From NCBI RefSeq assembly GCF_016653315.1, contig NZ_NHSH01000061.1, forward strand, positions 186,001 through 250,000: a stretch of 64,000 bases of DNA. The letters are read 5' to 3'. Of the stretch, positions 10,130 to 17,919 are shown one piece after another. Numbering within the stretch: the first letter of the stretch is position 1; each line of letters begins with the position of its first letter. The notes beneath the pieces are model-generated. The model was not told the DNA's origin and searched no databases. It worked only from the letters and a program-made list of their open reading frames with translations. Source of the stretch: Halochromatium roseum. GTDB lineage: Bacteria > Pseudomonadota > Gammaproteobacteria > Chromatiales > Chromatiaceae. The translations under genes and the position numbers were made by a program.

Positions 10130-11017
10130 ATGGCCCAAACATCAAAAATAATTAACGCTTTATCGATTGATGTAGAGGATTATTTTCAGGTATCTGCCTT
10201 TGAGGCCCATATCAATCGCGATCAATGGTCCCAGATTGACTGCCGAGTGGAACGTAACATTAATGAGATTCTCGCTCTACTCGACGAACACGATGTTAAA
10301 GCGACGTTTTTTACACTCGGATGGATCGCAGAACGCTTTCCGCGACTGATCAAGCAAATTTCTGATCAGGGCCATGAGATGGCGAGCCATGGCTATGACC
10401 ATGTACGTGTTACCAAACAATCTCGAAACGATTTTGCGCAGGACATTCAGCACACGAAGAAACTGCTTGAGGATATCTGCGCCTGCCCGATCACAGGTTA
10501 TCGGGCAGCGAGCTACTCCATCAATCGCACTAACCTTTGGGCACATGAGGAGATTTTGAACGCTGGCCATCGTTATAGCTCAAGCGTTTATCCAATCCAT
10601 CACGATCTCTACGGTATACCGGATGCACCGAGGTTCGCTTTCCGCCCGCTTCCTGGCACGGATCTAGTGGAAATTCCGGTTACTACACTCGAGATTGGCT
10701 CGCGACGCATACCCTGCGGTGGGGGTGGATTTTTCAGACTCTACCCTTATCCTGTTTCCCGTTGGATGATTAATCGGGTCAACGCTAAAGAACATCAGTC
10801 GGCAATTTTTTATTTTCATCCCTGGGAGATCGACGCAGAACAACCTCGAATTCCGGATCTCCCATGGAAGACGAGATTTCGACATTATCTGCACCTTGAT
10901 CAAACGAAGCAGAGGCTTGGCGCCTTGTTGCGCGACTTCAGTTGGGCACCCATGAACCAGGTTTACTTCGGCAAACAACAAAGCATCAACGACTTTCCAG
11001 TGTTTTCGCTCCAGTGA
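10130..11017 (+). CDS. XrtA-system polysaccharide deacetylase
   Basis: NodB-homology deacetylase of about 295 residues. Motifs are ALSIDVEDYFQV (catalytic/metal Asp region), the H-x3-H metal pair in SHGYDHVRV and GYRAASYSI (motif 3), with a DUF3473-like C-terminal part containing FYFHPWEID. The family (TIGR03006) occurs in exosortase-linked EPS clusters and should remove N-acetyl groups from the exported glycan. The ATG at 10130 is preferred; the frame runs back to 10085 inside the barrel gene but adds only non-homologous residues. It is the last gene of the operon before a hairpin at 11040-11060. Confidence 0.9.
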   Translation: MAQTSKIINALSIDVEDYFQVSAFEAHINRDQWSQIDCRVERNINEILALLDEHDVKATFFTLGWIAERFPRLIKQISDQGHEMASHGYDHVRVTKQSRNDFAQDIQHTKKLLEDICACPITGYRAASYSINRTNLWAHEEILNAGHRYSSSVYPIHHDLYGIPDAPRFAFRPLPGTDLVEIPVTTLEIGSRRIPCGGGGFFRLYPYPVSRWMINRVNAKEHQSAIFYFHPWEIDAEQPRIPDLPWKTRFRHYLHLDQTKQRLGALLRDFSWAPMNQVYFGKQQSINDFPVFSLQ

Positions 11018-11039
11018 TTAGCCATTGACGAAAGCCCGC

Positions 11040-11060
11040 GCCCGAGGTCCTACCTCGGGC
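11040..11060. terminator. Hairpin between convergent deacetylase and PilZ genes
   Basis: A perfect 9-bp stem, GCCCGAGGT/ACCTCGGGC, with a 3-base loop lies 22 bases after the deacetylase stop and 15 bases beyond the end of the minus-strand PilZ gene. There is no long T tract on the plus side; on the minus strand the stem is followed by GCGGGCTTTC. It is probably a bidirectional terminator or transcript-end stabiliser. Confidence 0.5.
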
Positions 11061-11075
11061 ATTCAGTGGTCTGAT

Positions 11076-11486
11076 TCAGTCCTCGTCATCCTGATTGATC
11101 GAAACAGGCGCGTTGATCTGCTGCAGACGCTGCCGGGTTCCGTCATTGATATCAGTGAAGGCGATTCCAACCAGCCACTGTTCTTGCCCTTCATCCCGTG
11201 AAGCCCAGACGACGGAGCCCGACATCGTTAAGGGCTCTGATTCATCTGAGCAGCCTAGGTGAATGATGACGCTCGAATCGACCGGAAGTTGACTAAAGGT
11301 CCGAATCTTGACCCCACCTTCGCTCAGATCCTGAGACAATCCATAGTTGACGCCACCATACTGCTGCGGAAACATTTGCAATTGTGCGTAGCACTCAACT
11401 GCAGACCGCTTGAAACGCCGATTCTCCATCATTGAAGATTGACACTGATCCTGACGTTCACTCATCGCAGATGTTGACAAATTCAT
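11076..11486 (-). CDS. PilZ domain protein (copy 1)
   Basis: A single PilZ domain of about 136 residues. The c-di-GMP-binding signature is present: RRFKR (RxxxR) near the N-terminus and DLSEGGVKI (the D/NxSxxG motif) about 40 residues later, then strands ending in GIAFTDIN. An acidic tail, NQDDED, closes it. The ATG at 11486 is chosen because GGGGGGAAG lies 4 bases upstream; the frame extends to 11504. It is roughly half identical to the PilZ protein at 11719-12114. Lying next to EPS export genes, it may couple c-di-GMP to polymer output (inference). Confidence 0.88.
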   Translation of the reverse strand: MNLSTSAMSERQDQCQSSMMENRRFKRSAVECYAQLQMFPQQYGGVNYGLSQDLSEGGVKIRTFSQLPVDSSVIIHLGCSDESEPLTMSGSVVWASRDEGQEQWLVGIAFTDINDGTRQRLQQINAPVSINQDDED

Positions 11487-11718
11487 CACACTTCCCCCCA
11501 ACATTGTCTCGCCCGCGTTGCGGTTTTCCGAGCCCTATCGTTAGCACACTTTGTTAGCCACAGCAGTTTTGGTAGGCGTTAGATTGCTGCTTAGACCGAA
11601 GACTAAACGAATACTGCTCGAAAACATAGTCCAGAATGCAGGCTCAGAATCGCCTACGGGGAACCTGCCGGTGTGATATGAACAGGCTGTCTGAGGCGAA
11701 ACCGGCTCAACAAAGGTT

Positions 11719-12114
11719 CTAGTTGATGTCGAAGGCCTTGTTCATTGCCTGGAGACGCTGCATGATTCCAAGGTCAAGATCCGTAAAGGCGATTCCGAAT
11801 TCCCACTGCTCGTTCCACGCATCCCGGGAGACCCAAACAACTGCTCCTGACAGTGTTAATGGATCCGCCTCCTCCGAACAGCACAGCTTGACGAGAACGC
11901 TTGAATCGACGCGAAGTTGTTGGAAGGTGCGGACTTTGACCCCACCGCAGCTCAGGTTATGGGATAGACTATGATAAATGCCTCCATACTTCCGCGGCAA
12001 CAACTCCAGGCGCGCATAACAGAGTACGTCCGTTCGCACAGATCGGCGAGTATCACTCGCGAGAGTCTGCCGATGTTGCCGTCGGTCGATGCTTGCAGAA
12101 TCTGATAAGGCCAT
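11719..12114 (-). CDS. PilZ domain protein (copy 2)
   Basis: A second small PilZ protein, paralogous to the gene 230 bp away (shared segments YARLELLP/YAQLQMFP, YGG, RTFQQL/RTFSQL, VDSSV, PLTLSG, GIAFTD). RRSVR and NLSCGGVKV supply the c-di-GMP-binding motifs; the Asp of motif 2 is Asn here, which the family tolerates. The ATG at 12114 has GAAGGGG 8 bases upstream; the frame reaches 12165 without better evidence. The tandem layout suggests a local duplication followed by divergence. Confidence 0.86.
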   Translation of the reverse strand: MALSDSASIDRRQHRQTLASDTRRSVRTDVLCYARLELLPRKYGGIYHSLSHNLSCGGVKVRTFQQLRVDSSVLVKLCCSEEADPLTLSGAVVWVSRDAWNEQWEFGIAFTDLDLGIMQRLQAMNKAFDIN

Positions 12115-12177
12115 CGATCTGTGCCCCTTCACTATTGCCTCGCCCTCTTGGCGATCAAGCTTCAAAGTTAGCCTTAA

Positions 12178-12309
12178 CTGGACAACATCGAAGGCCTCGC
12201 TGCAACTGTTGAGAGCATGTTGTGGGCAAAATCATCATCGCCCGGATTCAACGGCAAGATTGCTCCCGATGCCGAATTCAAAACGATTACCCGCATCAAC
12301 CGCGCCTAG
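12178..12309 (+). other. Short open frame before the MMPL gene, possible gene remnant
   Basis: An open frame from 12178 (after a TAA at 12175) to a TAG at 12307-12309 encodes about 43 residues, with an internal ATG at 12217 giving 30. The composition (DNIEGLAATVES, PDAEFKTITRINRA) looks protein-like, and the stop overlaps the ribosome binding site of the transporter, as in coupled genes. No family was recognised and no ribosome binding site is evident for the ATG. It could be a leader peptide, a degraded gene end, or chance. Confidence 0.25.
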
Positions 12310-12318
12310 GAGGCCTTG

Positions 12319-14598
12319 ATGAAGCCATTTTTCCTCTCAGGGCGCACCGCCCTGGCGATTCTGATCCTTGTGACGGTACTGGCCAACGGCGCACTCATGT
12401 TGATCCGTCTGGACAATGCGCCAGAGGCCTATTTTCCCGCCGACTCTCCGACCGTGCAGTTCGAGAACCAACTGCGGGAGCACTTTCCGCTCGATCAAGT
12501 TCTGGTCGCGTTGTTCGAAGATGAGCAGGCGACCCTGTGGCAAGACACCTTTCTAACCCGTTACTTCGCCCTGGCTGAGTCGCTGGAGGACGACCCAATG
12601 GTCGAGCGGGTGCTGTCGCTGGCCAATCAGGATCACATGCGTAGCACCGATGACGGCTTTGCCATCGAGCCCCTACTCGATCAGGCGCAAATGGAAAAGC
12701 TTGCTCAGGCCGAAGAGCGCCGAGACCGCGTGCTCAGCGACCGCTTTGCCGCCGGCTTGCTCGCAAGCGAGGACGGCCAGGCGCTGGCGCTAGTGGTGCG
12801 CCCGCGCGAGCTGCGCAACAGCCTGGAACGCTTGCAGATGGAAAACACCCTGCGCGACGCCATTAGCGCTCACCAGCTCGACGATCAGCTGACCGCCATC
12901 GCCGGTCAAATCGCCCTGGACGTGGCGCAACTGCGCGCCATGATCCACGACACCATGGTGCTAGTACCCAGCACCCTAGGGCTAGGATTAGTCATCATTT
13001 GGCTGATGTTCCGCCGCTGGCTCGCGGTCCTGGTCAGTGCACTGGTGATTGCCGCCGTGGTCAACGTCACCATTGCGCTGCTGATTCTGGCTGGCAAGCC
13101 TTATACCTTGATTTCCGCCATTCTCCCGCCTTTGATGTCGGCGCTCACCGTGGCCGCTTTGGTTCATTGGCTGAACGCTGTGGCGCTCGCCGCACGCCAG
13201 GGCCTAAGTGGCCCCGAGCGCGCGGAACGTGCCTACCGTCAGGTTGCCAAGCCAATCATCTTCGTCGCGTTGACCACCGGCGTTGGTCTGCTGTCGCTCA
13301 GCTTCAGTTCCATACAGCCCATCGCCGCTTTCGGACAGGTGGCCGCTGTCGGTATGCTGGTGCAAGCGGCCATCATGACCTTGTTCGTCCCGCCCATCTT
13401 TGCACGCTGGGATCACGGTAGTTGGAACCGGGGCCGCAAGCGTATCGCTTTCACCGACATGACGGTGCGCACCCTGCGCGCGATGAGCATGCGCCGACCC
13501 TTATGGGTGCTAGGTATCACTACCGCACTGCTGGCGCTTGGAGTGCCCCAAATCGCGCGCATTCAGACCGAAACCGATCTGCTGCGCTTCTTCCCGCCGG
13601 AGCACGCCATCACCCAATCGACCGAACGCATCGGTGAGCGGTTGGTCGGCGTCACCTCCTTAGAGCTGGTATACCAGGCCGATCAGCGCGACCGCTTTAA
13701 GCAACCCGAGGCGCTGCGGTCGATTCAATCCATGCAAGGCTGGCTCGATGCGCAGCCGGAGGTTGATCGCGCGTTGTCGATGGTCGATTTCGTTGAGGAA
13801 ATGCACCTGAACTTCCATGGCGGAGACCCGGCCTACCGCGCGTTGCCAGAGAGCCAAAACCTGATCGCCCAGTATCTACTGGTCTACGACGGCACCGATC
13901 TCTACGAGTTGGTCAATCGTGAGTTCGACCAGACCCGTCTGATCTTGAACCTCAATGTACGCGGCGCGCGTGCCATCAATGATCTGATTGCGCGCATCGA
14001 CGATCAGCTCGCCAGCCAAGACCTGGGCGATCTGCAGGTGCGTGTGGCCGGCTTTGGCCGCCTGTTCGCCGACCAAGAGGCTTTGCTGATCCAAGGCCAA
14101 ATTCGTGGCCTGGCCGCCGCCGTGGTCCTGATCGCGTTGCTGATGCTGATCCTATGGCGCTCCCCCGCTCAGATGCTCATCAGCATGATTCCCAACCTGG
14201 CGCCCATCGCGCTGATCTTCATCATCATGGGACTGCTTGGGGTATGGCTCGACATGGCCACTGCCATGATCGCCAGCGTCACCGTCGGCATCGCGGTCGA
14301 CGACACCATTCATCTGATGCACAGCTATCGCGGGCGCCTCGCCGCAGGCAGCCCTCCGGTCTGGGCGCTGGCGCGCGCCTACCAGCAAACCGGACGCGCC
14401 ATCGTCGTCACCACCCTGATTCTCGGCGGCCAGTTCCTGCTGATCGGCACCTCCGCCTTCAACCCATCCGCCGCCTTTGGACTCCTGACCGCTGTTGGCC
14501 TGGTCGCCGCGCTGCTCTTTGACCTTCTGGCGCTGCCGGCACTTTTATTGCTGACAGCGGGGCGGCCAAGAACCGCGCGCAAGCGAATCACCGCTTGA
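12319..14598 (+). CDS. MMPL/RND-superfamily transporter
   Basis: A 759-residue inner-membrane protein with the duplicated RND layout: TM1 (about 10-28), a periplasmic domain (about 35-215), a block of five TMs (about 220-370), then TM7, a second periplasmic domain and five more TMs. IAVDDTIHLMHSYR in the second TM block resembles the proton-relay region of MMPL exporters. The family moves lipids or other hydrophobic compounds; the substrate cannot be read here. The ATG at 12319 follows AGGAGG by 5 bases, beating the TTG at 12316. It is higher in GC than the accessory genes that follow, and no MFP or OMP partner is adjacent. Confidence 0.85.
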   Translation: MKPFFLSGRTALAILILVTVLANGALMLIRLDNAPEAYFPADSPTVQFENQLREHFPLDQVLVALFEDEQATLWQDTFLTRYFALAESLEDDPMVERVLSLANQDHMRSTDDGFAIEPLLDQAQMEKLAQAEERRDRVLSDRFAAGLLASEDGQALALVVRPRELRNSLERLQMENTLRDAISAHQLDDQLTAIAGQIALDVAQLRAMIHDTMVLVPSTLGLGLVIIWLMFRRWLAVLVSALVIAAVVNVTIALLILAGKPYTLISAILPPLMSALTVAALVHWLNAVALAARQGLSGPERAERAYRQVAKPIIFVALTTGVGLLSLSFSSIQPIAAFGQVAAVGMLVQAAIMTLFVPPIFARWDHGSWNRGRKRIAFTDMTVRTLRAMSMRRPLWVLGITTALLALGVPQIARIQTETDLLRFFPPEHAITQSTERIGERLVGVTSLELVYQADQRDRFKQPEALRSIQSMQGWLDAQPEVDRALSMVDFVEEMHLNFHGGDPAYRALPESQNLIAQYLLVYDGTDLYELVNREFDQTRLILNLNVRGARAINDLIARIDDQLASQDLGDLQVRVAGFGRLFADQEALLIQGQIRGLAAAVVLIALLMLILWRSPAQMLISMIPNLAPIALIFIIMGLLGVWLDMATAMIASVTVGIAVDDTIHLMHSYRGRLAAGSPPVWALARAYQQTGRAIVVTTLILGGQFLLIGTSAFNPSAAFGLLTAVGLVAALLFDLLALPALLLLTAGRPRTARKRITA

Positions 14599-14823
14599 GT
14601 CTCCACCGGCGCGCTCGCCGAGGAAAAAGGCCGTCGTCGAGCGATTATCAGTTTTTTACACCTACCTGCTGAGCGACGTTAGGCGCTTTCGAGAATACCA
14701 TTTATTATATATAAACAGTATCTTATAGGATTTTTTACGCCCTGTTCAGTACGCGTAGGAGCGGCTTATCCTCTTGAGAGAGCCTGCTTACCACCTTGTA
14801 CTCACAAAAAAGCCACATGCAAG

Positions 14824-14840
14824 TGTCCGTTTTCTTTACA
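14824..14840 (-). promoter_or_regulatory. 17-bp dyad box, distal (predicted PrsR site)
   Basis: On the minus strand this reads TGTAAAGAAAACGGACA, matching the window consensus TGTAAA-N5-CTGACA except for one base. Its centre is about 215 bp upstream of the start predicted from the sigma-54 promoter at 15022. Assignment to PrsR is inference. Confidence 0.5.
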
Positions 14841-14954
14841 GCCACAGCGAGCGAACGCTAGCATAAAATAGTCTTCAATAACAGAATGTTAGGAGTTTTT
14901 AGCTCAATCAGCCATCCAGCTTAGTACTGAGTGTCGATTTTGGCGATAAACAGT

Positions 14955-14971
14955 TGTCAGCTATTTTTACA
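14955..14971 (-). promoter_or_regulatory. 17-bp dyad box, proximal (predicted PrsR site)
   Basis: Minus-strand reading TGTAAAAATAGCTGACA, a full match to the consensus arms. Its centre is about 84 bp upstream of the predicted sigma-54 start, a usual place for an NtrC-type activator site. Confidence 0.6.
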
Positions 14972-15021
14972 GTTAAAAAAATGCGTAAAAAAAAAACCTT
15001 CAAAAACAGATAGGTAAAAAC

Positions 15022-15037
15022 TGGCACTATGCTTGCT
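15022..15037 (+). promoter_or_regulatory. Sigma-54 (-24/-12) promoter of PEP-CTERM gene 15153
   Basis: TGGCACTATGCTTGCT: a perfect TGGCAC and TTGCT with the required GG-N10-GC spacing. The predicted transcription start near 15047 gives a leader of about 105 nt with TGAGGAGA 7 bases before the ATG. Confidence 0.82.
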
Positions 15038-15152
15038 TCTATTATCAGAGATTTCTGAGAGTGCTCATGGTAACGAAACTAAAAACAGGCTCGCAGCCTC
15101 TGACGTTTTAACGATAATGTACTGGGTCTTTAAGGCCTGAGGAGACGTAAAG

Positions 15153-16085
15153 ATGACGAAGCAAACAACCAAAGTCGTGGGGCTGGCGCTAACAACTCTG
15201 CTCGGCTCGAGCGCTGTTCAGGCAGTCCCCTTTTTCATCGATGTGGGCTACGACTACGGCAACGTCGGCGGAAGCGTCGCTGATGGACCTGGCACCACTG
15301 GCTGGTTCGATAAGGCGGTGCTGACTTACTTCTCAAACACCACCATCACGGACGCCAATAACGATGGGATTTACAGCCCGGGTGATACCGTGGTTGGTAC
15401 CGGTGGCCTACTGAACGACCCCTCGAACACCGGTTACGGTAACAATTCACTGGGTTCTAATAGCGTGACAGGCTTTGGCCCTGAGGTAAGCTTTGACAAC
15501 CCGGGTGGCCCGGACACCAACCGCTACGGCTTTCCAAACTGGACGCTGTCGTTCGGCTGGAATGACCTGACCGGCGTTGTCAATGCCAGCGGCGGTATCA
15601 CCTACAATGGCGGCACCATCAGCCTGAATCTCTGGGACTCCAACTCCGGCATTGCTGGTCAGGAAATCATGAAAATCGAGGTTTCTGGCGGGGGGGTCAA
15701 TGCCATCGGCCAGAGCTTGAACCTGGCCGGCAGGGTTGACTTCACCGGCCTGGATTTAAACCAGACGATCGGCAGTTCCACCCTCGGTGATCTGTTCAAC
15801 ATCGGTGGCGGCTCATTTGGCGATCTTTGGCAGGCTGGAGACACTGAGATCTTCGCCAACAGCGACCAAAACACACAGCCTTATCAGTTCTTTGATCTGA
15901 CCGAAACAGTGACGCCATTTGGGACGGTGCTGACCTTCGATAACGGGCCAGGTACAGTCGCCTATTTGGCAGGCGAACATGAAGGATCACTCGTCTTCGA
16001 GATACCCGAACCAGCATCCCTTGCCTTGCTTGGCGTGGGCTTGCTCGGATTCGGCGCCCTCGGTCGGAGAATGTCGGCCAAGTAG
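15153..16085 (+). CDS. PEP-CTERM sorting-domain secreted protein
   Basis: A 310-residue exported protein of unknown function. The signal peptide ends at SAVQAVPFF. The mature part is rich in Gly, Asn and Asp, low in charge and lacks Cys. It ends with a classic PEP-CTERM tail: IPEPASLALLGVGLLGFGALGRR, that is, the PEP motif, a hydrophobic helix and a basic end. Exosortase (XrtA) cleaves such tails at the inner membrane, and the proteins are typically tied to exopolysaccharide and floc formation. A strong ribosome binding site (TGAGGAGA), a sigma-54 promoter and a downstream terminator make it a single-gene unit, so PrsR/RpoN control is likely. Confidence 0.88.
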   Translation: MTKQTTKVVGLALTTLLGSSAVQAVPFFIDVGYDYGNVGGSVADGPGTTGWFDKAVLTYFSNTTITDANNDGIYSPGDTVVGTGGLLNDPSNTGYGNNSLGSNSVTGFGPEVSFDNPGGPDTNRYGFPNWTLSFGWNDLTGVVNASGGITYNGGTISLNLWDSNSGIAGQEIMKIEVSGGGVNAIGQSLNLAGRVDFTGLDLNQTIGSSTLGDLFNIGGGSFGDLWQAGDTEIFANSDQNTQPYQFFDLTETVTPFGTVLTFDNGPGTVAYLAGEHEGSLVFEIPEPASLALLGVGLLGFGALGRRMSAK

Positions 16086-16152
16086 TTCGTATCAACCAGT
16101 AAGGACGCCTGACCATGAGGGGCCAGGAGTCCTGCTGAAGCTAATCAATTTC

Positions 16153-16186
16153 AAAGGCGCCGCAACCCTGGGGCGCCTTTTTTTTT
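16153..16186. terminator. Rho-independent terminator
   Basis: Stem AAAGGCGCC/GGCGCCTTT followed by a run of nine T in total, 68 bases after the PEP-CTERM gene stop. The A-rich left flank means it can also act on the convergent ThiF-like gene ending at 16189. Confidence 0.9.
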
Positions 16187-16188
16187 GA

Positions 16189-17055
16189 TCAGCCCAACAG
16201 TAGGCGCCTGATATACCAAAACATCATCCGTTGCAAAGGGTGAGCGTTGCCCCAGGGACGGTAGGTCTTGATAAGCTTATTGCGATAAGCATCGAAATGC
16301 AGCCCATGCGGCACCGTGACCACATCGCCGCGTCGAAGCAGGAACTTCACTGCATTGGTGCAGGCAACCCCGGCGGCAAGTTCAATACCAATCGCTGTTG
16401 ATGGCACCTTCTTCTTAAACAGATTAACCGAGCGGCGGTCGACCAGATAATGCCGCTGCTGCATCGAAGGGGATACACCGACGATGAATTTCAAAATCTG
16501 GTCCTCGAACCCGAAGCCATCGAGGCGAAAATACTCCTCGAAGCTCATTCCCTTCGGGTCGAAAGCCAGCATCGAGGTACCCATGCCCATCGGCGCTGCA
16601 GTCACAGCCGGAATGTCGCGCTCATGACAGCGAGCAAAGACTTTCCGGCGAATATCGAGGGAAAAAATGTCGAGGCTGTCCATGTACAGATCAGCCTCGT
16701 CGAGAAACTCGTCGATATTGTCCAAAGTCAGCCCATGAGGCATCAGTTTCAATTCGGCTTCCGGATTAATGTCGCGTACCTGTTCCGCCATCACATCCAG
16801 CTTGGGCTTACCCATGGTCGAAGCCACCGCGCCTGCCTGCCGGTTGATATTAGCCCACTCGAAGGTATCCAGATCGGTAATGGTGAATCGGCTCACCCCG
16901 AGTCGAGCCAGTGTGATCAGATGGCTACCGCCAACCCCACCAAGGCCGCCAATGGCTACACGGCATTCGCGCAAGCGCGCCTGCTCATGCTCAGTAAACC
17001 AACCAATGTTGCGTGAAAATGCGACATCGTAGTCAAATGGGTTTGGTGTTGGCAT
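16189..17055 (-). CDS. ThiF/MoeB/HesA-family adenylyltransferase (E1-like)
   Basis: A 288-residue protein with an E1-type Rossmann adenylation fold. The nucleotide-binding loop is GLGGVGGS (about 37-44), the Asp that holds ATP ribose is in TDLDTFEWANINRQ, which also supplies the NxxR arginine, and the Asp pair in MDSLDIF corresponds to the Mg/ATP site. The paired zinc CxxC motifs and an obvious catalytic Cys loop of ThiF/MoeB are not seen. No ThiS/MoaD/ubiquitin-like gene is nearby. It is divergent from an FeeM-like acyltransferase 137 bp away, and AAAGGAAAC precedes its ATG. It may activate a carboxylate for the neighbouring acyltransferase pathway (inference). Confidence 0.85.
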   Translation of the reverse strand: MPTPNPFDYDVAFSRNIGWFTEHEQARLRECRVAIGGLGGVGGSHLITLARLGVSRFTITDLDTFEWANINRQAGAVASTMGKPKLDVMAEQVRDINPEAELKLMPHGLTLDNIDEFLDEADLYMDSLDIFSLDIRRKVFARCHERDIPAVTAAPMGMGTSMLAFDPKGMSFEEYFRLDGFGFEDQILKFIVGVSPSMQQRHYLVDRRSVNLFKKKVPSTAIGIELAAGVACTNAVKFLLRRGDVVTVPHGLHFDAYRNKLIKTYRPWGNAHPLQRMMFWYIRRLLLG

Positions 17056-17192
17056 AAGATGTTTCCTTTAGCAAGTGACGCAGATGGTTTGACCGGCCGG
17101 CTGAATTTCAGGTGCCATCCGAGTGGCAGCCCTTGATTGAACACAAAGCCGTCACCTGCTTAATAACGAAATTCCAGTCTGGGTAGCTGTAC

Positions 17193-17885
17193 ATGGTAAA
17201 GATCAAGATTGCTTGCTGTAAAGAGGACATGGACCACATCCTTTGGCTACGCCACAAAGTCTATGTTGAGGAAGAAGGCCGCTACGGCGGGTCGTTGTCG
17301 TCGCATGAGTGCATTATGGACCGCTACGACCATATTCCAAAAGTCGCGCATATCCTAATTCAAGACGACAACGAGCCCGTTGGCTGTATCCGTGTGAATG
17401 CTGAAACCGGTTTCGGGCTGCCCATCAATGACCATTTCGACTATCGACCCTATCTCGACGGCATGATCTCGCAACAGTTCCAGAGGCCAGGCCGATCAAC
17501 GTTAATGGCGTCAGTCAGCATGTTGGCGGTGCGGCAGCAGTGGCGCCGAAAACGACAGGTTTCACGCGAATTGTACCGTGCTACCGCCATGGTGCTGCAA
17601 TCTTGGCAGGTCAGCCACGTCATTGCTCTGGTCAGTTTGCAGACGGTATCCCTTTACGGCCGGATGGGTTTTTTACCAATCGCTGGGCGTATCTGGTTGC
17701 CGGACGTGCAAGACCATGTCATTCCAATCATGGCCGAAGCACAGGTTTGTTACGATTGGGCTTTTAGCAAACAGGCCAATTTGATCGCGACACCAGTGCA
17801 ACGCATGCGCTCGTTTATTCCTGCCAGGCTGGAGCCCAGGCTGGAGTCGCACAGCCAGCAAGAAGTCAGGGCCAGGTTCGGTTAA
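17193..17885 (+). CDS. N-acyl amino acid synthase FeeM-like GNAT acyltransferase
   Basis: A 230-residue acyltransferase of the FeeM/autoinducer-synthase-like GNAT group. The start is WLRHKVYVEEEGRYGG; a central strand, VGCIRVNAETGFGLPINDH, precedes a region with an acyl-donor-binding look and LVSLQTVSLYGRMGF near the C-terminus. Relatives join long-chain acyl groups from acyl-ACP to amino acids or amines. It belongs to the same broad superfamily as the exosortase-associated acyltransferase at 20209-20952 but is clearly diverged. A trypsin-like PEP-CTERM protease gene follows after 34 bp, likely in the same operon. No sigma-54 site was found upstream. The substrate is unknown. Confidence 0.78.
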   Translation: MVKIKIACCKEDMDHILWLRHKVYVEEEGRYGGSLSSHECIMDRYDHIPKVAHILIQDDNEPVGCIRVNAETGFGLPINDHFDYRPYLDGMISQQFQRPGRSTLMASVSMLAVRQQWRRKRQVSRELYRATAMVLQSWQVSHVIALVSLQTVSLYGRMGFLPIAGRIWLPDVQDHVIPIMAEAQVCYDWAFSKQANLIATPVQRMRSFIPARLEPRLESHSQQEVRARFG

Positions 17886-17919
17886 CCTTCACGATCATTG
17901 CGTTTTAGGAGTACCTCTC

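Larger units (their letters stand above)
14599..15152. other. AT-rich regulatory intergenic region
   Basis: A 554-bp gap without genes and clearly more AT-rich than the flanking transporter gene. It contains two 17-bp dyad boxes (14824-14840, 14955-14971), a weaker look-alike at about 14723-14739, the sigma-54 promoter at 15022-15037 and the ribosome binding site of the PEP-CTERM gene at about 15138-15145. It is best read as an extended enhancer plus promoter. Confidence 0.6.

Noticed and set aside
17056-17192. Sigma-54 promoter between the ThiF-like and FeeM-like genes
   Set aside because: TGGCAG and TGGCACC words occur on either strand, but none has a GC at the required distance.
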